Of a stretch of 36,968 bases of DNA, positions 16,180-22,584 are shown piece after piece. The stretch comes from CAYJXA01 sp964404595 (GTDB lineage Archaea > Nanobdellota > Nanobdellia > Woesearchaeales > GW2011-AR9): the NCBI GenBank assembly GCA_964404595.1, contig CAYOKQ010000011.1, positions 1 to 36,968 of the forward strand, read 5' to 3'. The translations under genes were made by a program, and so were the position numbers. Numbering within the stretch: position 1 is the stretch's first letter; each line of letters opens with the position of its first letter. Under the pieces are notes generated by a model, which saw nothing but the letters and a program-made list of their open reading frames with translations, did not search any database and was not told the origin of the DNA.

Positions 16180-16985
16180 AACTTCCCCCTTTCCACCAAT
16201 CTTTTCATCCGTCTCACAAACTCATCCGCTTCCTGATAATAATGCTCGTACTCCTGCCCTTTTATTTCCCGAATTTCCCGATGGGTGATCATCTTGCTTA
16301 ATTTGTAGAACTTACGCATAATTTCTACATAACGAGGTTCTAATTGTTTATGTGTCACAAATACCTTTTCAAGCATGTCTGCCACGTGTTCTGGAGTTGG
16401 CGGCACCTCATTTTTCCGCATTAATGCGGCATGAGCAGAATCGATAACAGCCCAATACAAATCTAAAGTTGCCTGCAATACATGCCAGCGTGAATTAAGA
16501 AGTGTGCGCGGTGCTCGTCCAAAATAGCGCCAGACACTTTCTTCGCTGGGCCTTATTCTTCCCATTTTTAATAATCGCTGCAATGGTTCAAAAAATCCGG
16601 TATCAATAAGTGCAATTCCATCCCGAAGAATATTAACGACAACTGGATCGCCCGCTTTGCCATATTCCCAAAAAGAAGTATACGTCATCGAGGTAATATG
16701 TAATTTTGGAGACACTTCACCAATGAGACGTTCAACTATGATGCGATACGCTTCCACCAATGGATCATTAATATGAAAAGAAGTGTCATCACTAATTATC
16801 AATACATCAATATCGCTCTCCGCGGTGCTTTCTCTGCGAACAGAACTGCCAAACATGATTGCAGCAGTCATGAAATCGCCCAGTTCATTTTTTAATTTTT
16901 GGGCAAATTGCTGTGCAATTTTAAGATCTTCAGTAGGATAGTGATGAACATTTTCATTTTCCTTTCGATATATTTTAAACTGCAT
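16176..16985 (-). CDS. Fused nucleotidyltransferase (MNT) and HEPN-like protein
   Basis: Residues about 30-75 carry the MNT signature: MFGSSVRRES followed by ESDIDVLII, giving the GS-x(n)-DxD metal site. The C-terminal half (about 140-265) is a helical bundle resembling HEPN, with ALMRKNEVPPTPEHVADML and a conserved acidic/basic C-terminus. It joins in one chain what positions 238-1037 of this window encode as two genes. A TATA-like GGTTATAAAAGC lies about 33 bases upstream of the ATG. The following lipoprotein gene overlaps its stop, so they share an operon. A toxin-antitoxin-like or nucleotide-transfer role is inferred. Confidence 0.75.
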   Translation of the reverse strand: MQFKIYRKENENVHHYPTEDLKIAQQFAQKLKNELGDFMTAAIMFGSSVRRESTAESDIDVLIISDDTSFHINDPLVEAYRIIVERLIGEVSPKLHITSMTYTSFWEYGKAGDPVVVNILRDGIALIDTGFFEPLQRLLKMGRIRPSEESVWRYFGRAPRTLLNSRWHVLQATLDLYWAVIDSAHAALMRKNEVPPTPEHVADMLEKVFVTHKQLEPRYVEIMRKFYKLSKMITHREIREIKGQEYEHYYQEADEFVRRMKRLVERGKF

Positions 16986-17221
16986 AGTAGGGTAAGCCTC
17001 TGGCCGTTATTAAGCTTTTATAACCATTCTAAAGGACTAAAATGTCTGATGACTCCATTTATTTACCTTTTCCAAGGGCAGGTTGCAGCAATAAGGTCAA
17101 GGGTATATTTTCGGTCAATATTTAAAATCTACAACCCATCAATTCTTCTTCAGTTATTAACCTTGATTGGTCTGAAATCATGAACACTTAAAACTGCTTT
17201 TTTTTATAAATATTCTGATCT

Positions 17222-18079
17222 CTATTTTTTCATCTTCGCTATTTTGCCAATATCTTCCAGAATATCTGAGGCGATAAAAGTGTATCCTTTCTTTTTCTTA
17301 AGAAGCATATCTCCGACATAGCCGTTGATGTACGAGCCGGCAACTGCACTTTTAAACAAATCTTTAGATTTTGCCAGAAAGCCGGCGGTTAAGCCTGCGA
17401 GTACGTCCCCTGTTCCAGCTTTGGTCATGCCTTGGTTCCCGGTGCGGTTGAAAGCTATTTTATTGCGGGAAATGACTATATCCGTAGCCCCTTTGACCAG
17501 GAGTACATTATTATTTTGCAAAAAGTAACGTAAGTTACCTTGTAATATTTCTGCTTTCTCCTTGGCATTTGATTCATGCAGCTTTGGCAATAAAAATTCT
17601 TTGTAGCTGTTAATGAGCATGGTTTCTAATTCTTTCTCGTGGGGAGTGAGAATGGCATTATTAAATTCTTTAAATGAAAGGGCTTTTAATGCATCTGCAT
17701 CGATGATCTTTGGTGTTTGTGATTTTTTGACGAAATACTGGCAGAATTTGTCTGCTCGTCTGGTAAGGCCGCAGCCGATGAGTACTGCATCATATTTATC
17801 TGCAAGTTTGACCATTTCTTTTGCATTTTTAATGCTAAATGCGGGGCCTTTGATTTTATATGTAATTAAATCCGGGCAATATCTATTAATGGCCCAGGCC
17901 ACTTTTTCAGGAGCGGCAATAGTGACGCTATCACATCCTGCTCGCAAAGCGGCGAGTCCGGCTAAGATTACGGCTCCCACATATTCCTCAGAGCCGCCTA
18001 TAATTAATAAATAGCCATTTTCTCCTTTATGTGAGGTTTTCTTGCGTTCCATCAATTTTTTAACTTGATTTATGTTCAT
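17222..18079 (-). CDS. nnrD: ADP/ATP-dependent NAD(P)H-hydrate dehydratase
   Basis: NnrD repairs hydrated NAD(P)H back to NAD(P)H in a nucleotide-dependent step. The 285-residue protein has the ribokinase-like fold signatures of the YjeF C-terminal domain: KGENGYLLIIGGSEEYVGA, ALRAGCDSVTIA, ILTPHEKELETML, VKGATDIVI and the catalytic anion-hole GMTKAGTGDVLAG. The epimerase half (NnrE) found fused in many prokaryotes is absent. A TATA-like CTTATATAAAGC is centred about 29 bases upstream of the ATG. The gene looks complete and stands alone. Confidence 0.93.
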   Translation of the reverse strand: MNINQVKKLMERKKTSHKGENGYLLIIGGSEEYVGAVILAGLAALRAGCDSVTIAAPEKVAWAINRYCPDLITYKIKGPAFSIKNAKEMVKLADKYDAVLIGCGLTRRADKFCQYFVKKSQTPKIIDADALKALSFKEFNNAILTPHEKELETMLINSYKEFLLPKLHESNAKEKAEILQGNLRYFLQNNNVLLVKGATDIVISRNKIAFNRTGNQGMTKAGTGDVLAGLTAGFLAKSKDLFKSAVAGSYINGYVGDMLLKKKKGYTFIASDILEDIGKIAKMKK

Positions 18080-18224
18080 AGTATCTAAAGAACCTCTTTT
18101 TCTTGCTTTATATAAGTTTGTTGTAATTCAGAGGTAGAGAATAGAAAATTTGCCGCTTATTTATAAATGGAGTGCAAAAAACTGTCATTTTTAGGTTATG
18201 TAAGGGGTGGAAAGGATTTTAAAG

Positions 18225-18263
18225 AAAAGAGGACAATACAAAACAGCTAAATTGTCCTTTTCG
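18225..18263 (+). terminator. Strong hairpin with T-rich tail between nnrD and the homing-endonuclease gene
   Basis: AGGACAAT (18230-18237) pairs with ATTGTCCT (18251-18258), the stem extends with an adjacent A-rich/T-rich flank, and TTTTCGTTTT follows. It looks like a terminator or leader element on the plus strand; no plus-strand gene lies upstream to be terminated. The rest of 18080-18366 holds no evident gene. Confidence 0.45.
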
Positions 18264-18327
18264 TTTTACAAACCAAAATTACTTATGCAGTTTTGCCCAG
18301 CCGCTCTCTTTTCTAACTCCCTTCATC

Positions 18328-18358
18328 AGATTTCTTCAGAGATTTTAAAAAGAAATCT
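18328..18358 (+). promoter_or_regulatory. Leader hairpin just upstream of the homing-endonuclease start
   Basis: A perfect nine-base inverted repeat, AGATTTCTT (18328-18336) and AAGAAATCT (18350-18358), with a 13-base loop ends six bases before the Shine-Dalgarno GAGGTGA. It could modulate translation of the endonuclease. Confidence 0.5.
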
Positions 18359-18375
18359 TAGTTGAGGTGATTAAG

Positions 18376-19059
18376 ATGGAATTAAATGAACATCTTTACG
18401 AATTTTATGGAATTTTGATGGGGGACGGTTGCATCTCTCGATATCGTAATGGCCAAGCAATGTGCCATGAATTAAGAATTGATGGGAATGCGGTTACAGA
18501 TAAAGATTATTATTATAAACATGTTGTCCCTTTAATAACACAAATTACTAGCAGGGAACCAAAACCAAGATTCAGAACAGATTGCAAAGGAATTTATATT
18601 AAATTCCAGCACAAAGAGTTTGCTTTATTCCTCCAAAGTACCTTAGGATTTCCTGTTGGAAAGAAAGGGGAGATAACGATCAAGGATTTTGTCTTACAAG
18701 ATTTTAATAGATTAAAGCATGTTCTGCGTGGTTTATTTGACACTGATGGATGTATTTACTTCACTAAAAACAATTCTGACAAAAGATACTATCCTATCTT
18801 AGAAATCACCAGCTACAGCTTTCCTTTAATTACACAACTTAAATCAGCATTAGAAAAAGCCGGCTTTACTGTTAAAATAAGCCATTATCAAGATTCCATA
18901 AAGCTTCACGGAAAGGAAAACTTATTTAAATGGATGGAACTCATAGGCACCAGCCATCTCGATAAGCGCTCCAAGTTTGACTTTTGGAGAAAATATGGCT
19001 ATTGTCCTAAAATAGATGAATTAGGATACAAAGAGAGATTAGATGTATTGGGCCTGTAG
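18376..19059 (+). CDS. LAGLIDADG homing endonuclease
   Basis: The ATG at 18376 is chosen over a GTG at 18367 because GAGGTGA sits five to six bases before it. The 227-residue product has both LAGLIDADG helices, FYGILMGDGCI near the N-terminus and VLRGLFDTDGCI in the middle, each with the acidic metal ligand. It is thus a double-motif, monomeric enzyme cutting an asymmetric site. Its last codons and TAG stop (19057-19059) lie inside the 5' end of the tRNA-Ile gene: the acceptor strand encodes Leu-Gly-Leu and the stop. Expression of the endonuclease and the tRNA is probably linked. It is free-standing, not inside either tRNA intron, which are only 20 and 25 bases. Confidence 0.9.
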   Translation: MELNEHLYEFYGILMGDGCISRYRNGQAMCHELRIDGNAVTDKDYYYKHVVPLITQITSREPKPRFRTDCKGIYIKFQHKEFALFLQSTLGFPVGKKGEITIKDFVLQDFNRLKHVLRGLFDTDGCIYFTKNNSDKRYYPILEITSYSFPLITQLKSALEKAGFTVKISHYQDSIKLHGKENLFKWMELIGTSHLDKRSKFDFWRKYGYCPKIDELGYKERLDVLGL

Positions 19060-19073
19060 CTCAGCCTGGTTAG

Positions 19074-19093
19074 ACAGATCACGTCTGGACCAA
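19074..19093 (+). other. tRNA-Ile intron 1, in the D arm (non-canonical position)
   Basis: A textbook bulge-helix-bulge is present: GGTT (19068-19071) pairs with GACC (19088-19091), flanked by three-base bulges AGA (19072-19074) and AAA (19092-19094), with CAGA/TCTG as the inner intron stem. Cleavage after the second bulge base joins TTAG to AGCG and restores the D stem. Splice position is about 22/23. Confidence 0.85.
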
Positions 19094-19108
19094 AGCGCCG
19101 GTCTTATA

Positions 19109-19133
19109 TGACCACTTCCGGTACAACGAAGAA
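19109..19133 (+). other. tRNA-Ile intron 2, canonical position 37/38
   Basis: The 25-base insert lies after A37 of the anticodon loop. CTT (19103-19105) pairs with AAG (19129-19131) next to a 3' AAA bulge; the inner hairpin is ACC/GGT (19111-19113, 19120-19122). This is a relaxed bulge-helix-bulge, weaker than that of intron 1. Confidence 0.7.
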
Positions 19134-19169
19134 AGCCGGAGGTCTGGGGTTCAAATCCCTGCAGGCCCA

Positions 19170-19334
19170 TTTTTATTTTTGATTGTCCCGGTGGGGCCAG
19201 TTTATATATTTCTCAAAATTCCTTTTTCTTCCCTTCCTCTACAATTGTTAAATATCATTGAGGGCCATGTAACTTACTCTCCTTTTTTTCTAAATCGATT
19301 TGGCATGTTATGGGTAAAATAAAGCTGGAATAGA
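19170..19334. other. Intergenic, T-rich, no gene seen
   Basis: After tRNA-Ile there is a T-rich stretch that may act as its terminator, followed by AT-rich sequence with a GTCCCGGTGGGGCC patch at about 19186. I see no coding frame of note. Confidence 0.5.
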
Positions 19335-19432
19335 TCTGGCCGGGACTTTCGAGACAAGTTTTACGAACGCAGGGCGTCTAACCAATTGGATTTCACAGCG
19401 CCAACTTTTTCTTTCGAACCCGGTTTCAGAAG
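19335..19432 (-). ncRNA. Structured, tRNA-like RNA segment, identity unresolved
   Basis: On the minus strand the segment opens with CCGGGTTCGAAA, identical to the T-arm 5' half of the adjacent tRNA-Gly, and ends with CCCGGCCA; the two flanks can pair. Inside are CCAATTGGTTAGA, which resembles a tRNA D loop, and the stem GGCG/CGCC. No complete cloverleaf could be drawn on either strand. The plus strand allows several G-U pairs (GGCCGGG with CCCGGTT; GGCGT with GCGCC), so orientation is uncertain. It may be a rearranged, fragmented or heavily intron-bearing tRNA, or another small RNA. Confidence 0.35.
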
Positions 19433-19479
19433 ACAATATTTCTCTTTACTTAAAAATATTTCTGTCTTTAAAGAATAAG

Positions 19480-19601
19480 TGCGGTAGCCGGGTTTCGAAC
19501 CCGGATCAGAGCCTCTTTGCGTGGTGAGCTTTTTGCCCCCCCGTTTGAAACTGTTTAGAGTTTATGGCAAGGCCCTATCCTAGCCATTAGACTACTACCG
19601 C
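19480..19601 (-). tRNA. tRNA-Gly(GCC) with one intron
   Basis: Acceptor GCGGTAG pairs with CTACCGC, discriminator A, no CCA. The 72-base mature form has D arm GTCT/GGAT, anticodon stem GGGCC/GGCTC, loop TTGCCAA with anticodon GCC, a four-base variable loop, and T arm CCGGG-TTCGAAA-CCCGG. It decodes GGC and GGU. On the minus strand an AT-rich TATA-like stretch (about 19626-19636) lies about 31 bases upstream, and a short palindrome GCCTTCAAGAAGGC (19607-19620) lies between it and the tRNA. Confidence 0.92.
19515..19564 (-). other. tRNA-Gly intron, 50 bases, position 37/38
   Basis: Exon bases TTGC (32-35) pair perfectly with intron GCAA just before the 3' bulge. The three-base bulges are CAT and AGA, so this is a proper bulge-helix-bulge for EndA. 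The intron also holds an AAACT/AGTTT hairpin and a run of seven G on the minus strand. Confidence 0.82.
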
Positions 19602-19677
19602 ATTATGCCTTCAAGAAGGCCAATTATTAATAAATGTTATTGAAGTTTTAGAATAAAGAAAAAAAAAGAAAAAGAAT

Positions 19678-20052
19678 TTATCGTCTTGCTAATTGGAACA
19701 CTGATTTTAGCGCTACAATCATGGTTGCTGGGGTAAACAAGGTCAATACGCCCGTTAGCAAATTTGCTAACATCGGAGAAACTCCTTGCACCATTCCTGC
19801 TCCAAGATAGGACACTAAGACTAAAATTGCCCCACTGGTTAAGAATCCCGCAACTTCGTCATGGGTAACATTCAGTAATCCTACCACGATTCCCAGCAGA
19901 AATACCACCCATACGAGTGTACCACTGTATGCTCCACCTAATCCTAAGCCCAGAAGTACTGCTAATACCAAGCCAATCAAAAAAGACCAACTTCCTAACA
20001 CTACGGATCGTCCAGTACTTTTTGCAGGCATAGCCGCTTTTGCTTTTGCCAT
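19678..20052 (-). CDS. Small polytopic membrane protein, unknown function
   Basis: A 124-residue protein with a short basic N-terminus (MAKAKAAMPAKSTGR) and three to four hydrophobic helices rich in Gly, Leu and Val. No charged residues suggesting a pore or enzyme are seen in the helices; the family is not recognised. GAGGTGAT lies four to five bases before the ATG as a clear Shine-Dalgarno, and CTTAAATTA lies about 24 bases upstream as a possible TATA box. It stands between tRNA-Gly and a structured RNA candidate. Confidence 0.7.
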   Translation of the reverse strand: MAKAKAAMPAKSTGRSVVLGSWSFLIGLVLAVLLGLGLGGAYSGTLVWVVFLLGIVVGLLNVTHDEVAGFLTSGAILVLVSYLGAGMVQGVSPMLANLLTGVLTLFTPATMIVALKSVFQLARR

Positions 20053-20126
20053 ATAACTATCACCTCTTAATTTAAGCTAGGAATCTCTCATGGTTTAAAA
20101 GGCTTTGCCTATGGGTGGGCTTATTT

Positions 20127-20394
20127 TCAGCCAAAAGGTTAATAAATTGCAGGGCTGGAGAGCAACCATCCCCCCTTAGTTTAGGCTCATCTTACTAAAG
20201 ATGGGGAACAACGGTCTAGAACACTCGGCTGTAGATACTCTTTAGAATTGTCAAATGACTGATATGAAAAAGAGTCAGCTGTGACCGAGGGATCCCCGGA
20301 AGGCGATGCATCTTGACATTGTCTGGGAAATTCAAATCTGGGAGGGGGGACTTAAGGGAAGAGAGATATGTTTTGCTCTCTTCCTATTTTTTTT
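20127..20394 (+). ncRNA. Highly structured RNA candidate of about 270 bases, family unknown
   Basis: No coding frame fits, but nested complementary segments do. TCCCCCCTT (20169-20177) pairs with GAGGGGGGA (20342-20350); within it are hairpin CATCTT/AAGATG (20188-20203), GGGGA/TCCCC (20203-20207 with 20293-20297), CTCGG/CCGAG (20224-20228 with 20285-20289) and ACTCTTT/AAAGAGT (20237-20243 with 20269-20275). A TATA-like GTTTAAAAG (20103-20111) would start transcription near 20130, and a hairpin-plus-T8 terminator ends it. Its size is in the range of archaeal RNase P or SRP RNA, but I could not find their conserved cores, so it is left unassigned. Confidence 0.6.
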
Positions 20395-20966
20395 CTATGT
20401 TTTGGATTGCGAAATCCTATCAATTTCATCCATTTGAAAAAATTCTCGTGACCATTAATATCGATTTGATAGGTTGTATATGGGGAATTGTTCCTTAAGC
20501 GATTTCTGATATAAGGTCCAGCAACTTTAATCCCTACTTTGTTTAGAACAAATGTTGTTTCATAGATTATTCTTTTTGATTTCATATCAGCAGTTATTCT
20601 TGGCCAAGGCTTGGCTTTCTTACGTTTTCTGAAGATCAAGCTAAAGTCCGTGTCTGCTATTCCTCGCAAGAAGGATAAAGTTAAAGTCAAATCATTTTTA
20701 ATTATATTAGGAATTGCGATATTTTCTGACTTATTACCAACTGGTATGCCCATTTGTTCAAACTGTTCTAAAATTGATTTGGAGCATAATCTTAATTCAA
20801 TGAAACCTTTTCTTTTTTTCAGAATTGGCCTCTTTCCTAATTCTTTCTCCATTAATTCTTGAAGTTCCAGATAATATTCTAAGTCATCGCTTTCGTGACC
20901 ATTATCACCTGCTGTGTTTTCTGCCTGCTCAAAACACAGAGTTAAGAAAAGAAGCATTTTTGGCAA
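20352..20966 (-). CDS. Single-motif or truncated LAGLIDADG homing endonuclease
   Basis: The 204-residue frame starts at a TTG (20966), with an ATG three codons later. It has one LAGLIDADG-type helix, LSFLRGIADTDFSL, near residue 105, followed by NGHENFFKWMKLIG, which matches KENLFKWMELIG of the endonuclease at 18.4 kb. Aligned by eye with that protein, it lacks the N-terminal motif (GILMGDGC) but keeps the intervening region (MGIPVGNK versus LGFPVGKK). It is therefore probably a degenerate copy, although true single-motif enzymes do exist as homodimers. Its 3' end runs antisense through the terminator of the structured RNA. Confidence 0.8.
   Translation of the reverse strand: MPKMLLFLTLCFEQAENTAGDNGHESDDLEYYLELQELMEKELGKRPILKKRKGFIELRLCSKSILEQFEQMGIPVGNKSENIAIPNIIKNDLTLTLSFLRGIADTDFSLIFRKRKKAKPWPRITADMKSKRIIYETTFVLNKVGIKVAGPYIRNRLRNNSPYTTYQIDINGHENFFKWMKLIGFRNPKHRKKIGREQNISLFP
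20357..20394 (+). terminator. Hairpin plus T8 terminator of the structured RNA
   Basis: GGAAGAGAG (20357-20365) and CTCTCTTCC (20376-20384) form a perfect nine-base stem with a ten-base loop, followed by TA and eight T (20387-20394). The same bases encode the C-terminus of the homing-endonuclease remnant on the other strand. Confidence 0.75.
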
Positions 20967-21084
20967 ACCTCATCAATATATTTTTAGGAAATCTTTCCGG
21001 CCTCCATGAGGGAAAATTTATGGATGAGCTTTGACTTCGCTTCTTTTTTGATCATTTTAGAGGTGAACTGCTTTATATAGTCTC

Positions 21085-21257
21085 GCCGAGGTTGTCGAGT
21101 GGGTGAGTGGCATACTGAAAGAAATTCTATAACATCACAATTTTTGAGTTATAAGCGGTAAAGCCACTGGACAAATTGGTTAGAAAAAGTGAGGAGTGGC
21201 TCGTAAGGGGGACTTACAAGGGAAGGGGACGTGTTCTTCCTCTTCTCTTGATTTTTT
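21085..21257 (+). ncRNA. Structured RNA candidate with tRNA-like 5' end and competing stems
   Basis: The start GCCGAGG-TT-GTC-GAGTGGGTGAGT-GGC looks like the acceptor strand and D arm of a class II (Ser/Leu-type) tRNA, but no matching 3' acceptor CCTCGGC was found. GCCACT (21163-21168) can pair with AGTGGC at 21106-21111 or with AGTGGC at 21195-21200, so two exclusive folds are possible. Further stems are TATAAC/GTTATA, and GTAAG/CTTAC (21203-21217). GGGGGACTTA and AAGGGAAG recur from the 3' end of the RNA at 20.1-20.4 kb. The segment ends in GGAAG/CTTCC plus six T. A TATA box (21072-21080) lies too close to 21085 to make that the transcript start. No gene is seen in 20967-21267 otherwise. 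Confidence 0.5.
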
Positions 21258-21267
21258 CACTAAAAGA

Positions 21268-21681
21268 TTATTTTACGAACAATACTAATGAAGTTGCAGG
21301 CATTTTAGCTGGAAATGCGACCATCAAATAGTCTAATTGCCCTACCTGCACACGAGCAATATCCCCCGGCCTCATTTGTTCCAGTCGTTGATAACCTGCT
21401 TTATGTTTTGCAACATTCGGATCATCATATCCTGTCGTTGCTCTTCCAAGTTCATGTCCAAAAGAATGTCCTTGTTCTCTTGCATCTACAATGTCTCTTA
21501 CTACTTGTTTTTCTTCAGGAGACCATTCTCCAATCACACCTACATCTGGAACAAATAATCCTCTTGCTAATATAGTATAATGAGGATATTCTGATGTTGC
21601 TTGATATAATCTTTGAACATCTACTCGTGCAGAATCTCTGCATTGTAATTCTTTATCTATTAATTCTTTTAATTGTGACAT
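21268..21681 (-). CDS. Hypothetical protein, 137 residues
   Basis: I do not recognise this protein. It is soluble and mostly polar, with a helical N-terminus, a central GHSFGHELGRATTGYDD segment and a C-terminal beta-rich part containing MRPGDIARVQVGQLDYLMVAFP. Two histidines and nearby acidic residues in the central segment might bind a metal, but this is speculation. A GTTTATAAAG TATA box lies about 29 bases before the ATG. It is convergent with the structured RNA upstream in coordinate order. Confidence 0.65.
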   Translation of the reverse strand: MSQLKELIDKELQCRDSARVDVQRLYQATSEYPHYTILARGLFVPDVGVIGEWSPEEKQVVRDIVDAREQGHSFGHELGRATTGYDDPNVAKHKAGYQRLEQMRPGDIARVQVGQLDYLMVAFPAKMPATSLVLFVK

Positions 21682-21849
21682 TTTAATATGAAGATACGCC
21701 TACTCTTTATAAACTTTTCAGTTAGTTGTAACTATTAAGTAACATCACCAATGTTCAAACTACCCGCGGCGGCAGACGGCCAAATTTTCTCCTCCATTTA
21801 ATTACTCCAAAAAATACAAGTAATGATCAAGAATTAAAAAAATAAAATA

Positions 21850-22365
21850 TCACAACCTCACCCTCCTCCTCCACACCAACCAGAACATCCACGCAACGCC
21901 GATAGCCATATCCAGAATAGCCATTTTCAACGTTTTTCTCAGTACTTCTGCTGAACTATTAAGAAAAGACGGCGCAGCGGGATCAAAATAATGAATGCCA
22001 TGAAAAGAAAAATGCAGTAGGCTGGGCCAGAGTAGCGGAACTCCTTGCGACAAGATCATGTCCAGAAATAAATGGGTGCATATGCCGATGCTAAACAGAA
22101 ATCCCAGCATTTTTGCTTCTGGATTTTTTCTGAAGGTAAAAATAAGATATACTATCAATGCACCCATAATCACAAACAATAAACTATGAGTAAAAGTTCG
22201 GTGTAATTCTGTGGCAATAGTCCAATCCAGCAAGAAATCGATGTCCGAAATTAAGCTTCCTAAGAGAAGTAAAAACCAAGCAGTATTTGGTAATTCTCTC
22301 TTCCGTATTTTTTCATATCCTTTCCCCAATAACCAGGCAAAGACCAGATGCGTAAAGGCAAACAT
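21850..22365 (-). CDS. YdjM/LexA-binding-type membrane hydrolase family protein
   Basis: The 171-residue protein has the conserved pattern of the YdjM family (predicted membrane-bound metal-dependent hydrolases): FTHLVFAWLLG, SLISDIDFLLDW, ELHRTFTHSLLF and CTHLFLDMILSQGVPLLWP. The repeated His and Asp residues would form a metal site at the membrane. Four to five hydrophobic helices are seen. The substrate in this family is not established. A GTTTATAATC TATA box is centred about 28 bases upstream of the ATG. Confidence 0.85.
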   Translation of the reverse strand: MFAFTHLVFAWLLGKGYEKIRKRELPNTAWFLLLLGSLISDIDFLLDWTIATELHRTFTHSLLFVIMGALIVYLIFTFRKNPEAKMLGFLFSIGICTHLFLDMILSQGVPLLWPSLLHFSFHGIHYFDPAAPSFLNSSAEVLRKTLKMAILDMAIGVAWMFWLVWRRRVRL

Positions 22366-22479
22366 AAAAATCCATCTCTATGAGAATGATTATAAACTTT
22401 GCTAGAACTTTATTCTCTATCATGTGTACACAATACGTATTAAAGCAGCTTCATTCACTTACTTGTAGAGGTATACACT

Positions 22480-22584
22480 ATGCCACGCGGCAAAAATAAA
22501 AAAAGAAAAAGGCAGCAACGAAGCGGGATTTTATCCAGAAGTCCCCGAAAGAGATCGAGAAAAGAAGAAGAACCTTGGCTTTAA
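22480..22584 (+). CDS. Very small basic protein (34 residues)
   Basis: MPRGKNKKRKRQQRSG-type composition: nearly half of the residues are Lys or Arg, with an acidic EEEPWL end. GAGGT lies eight bases before the ATG, a good Shine-Dalgarno spacing. The composition recalls small archaeal ribosomal or nucleic-acid-binding proteins, but I cannot match it to one. The next ORF starts at the base after its stop codon. Confidence 0.45.
   Translation: MPRGKNKKRKRQQRSGILSRSPRKRSRKEEEPWL

Larger units (their letters stand above)
19050..19169 (+). tRNA. tRNA-Ile(UAU) with two introns
   Basis: Acceptor GGGCCTG (19050-19056) pairs with CAGGCCC (19162-19168), discriminator A, no encoded CCA. Removing 20 and 25 bases gives a regular 75-base cloverleaf: D arm GCTC/GAGC, anticodon stem CCGGT/GCCGG, loop CTTATAA with anticodon TAT at 19105-19107, and T loop TTCAAAT. 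The body matches archaeal tRNA-Ile. UAU decodes AUA; most archaea use agmatidine-modified CAU, and UAU tRNAs are known from Nanoarchaeum and Korarchaeum. No TATA box was found between the endonuclease gene body and the tRNA, so it may be processed from a shared transcript. Confidence 0.88.

Noticed and set aside
18376..19169. The homing endonuclease as part of a tRNA intron
   Set aside because: The gene lies entirely upstream of the mature tRNA except for the last ten bases, and both tRNA introns are too short to hold it.
19335..19432. A second complete tRNA on this segment
   Set aside because: T-arm and D-loop-like parts are present but no acceptor and anticodon stems can be paired in the right order on either strand, so I list it only as tRNA-like.
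20127..20394. RNase P RNA or SRP RNA
   Set aside because: The size fits and CCGGAAGG recalls the SRP helix 8 loop, but the flanking conserved GCAG and the RNase P conserved regions are not found.
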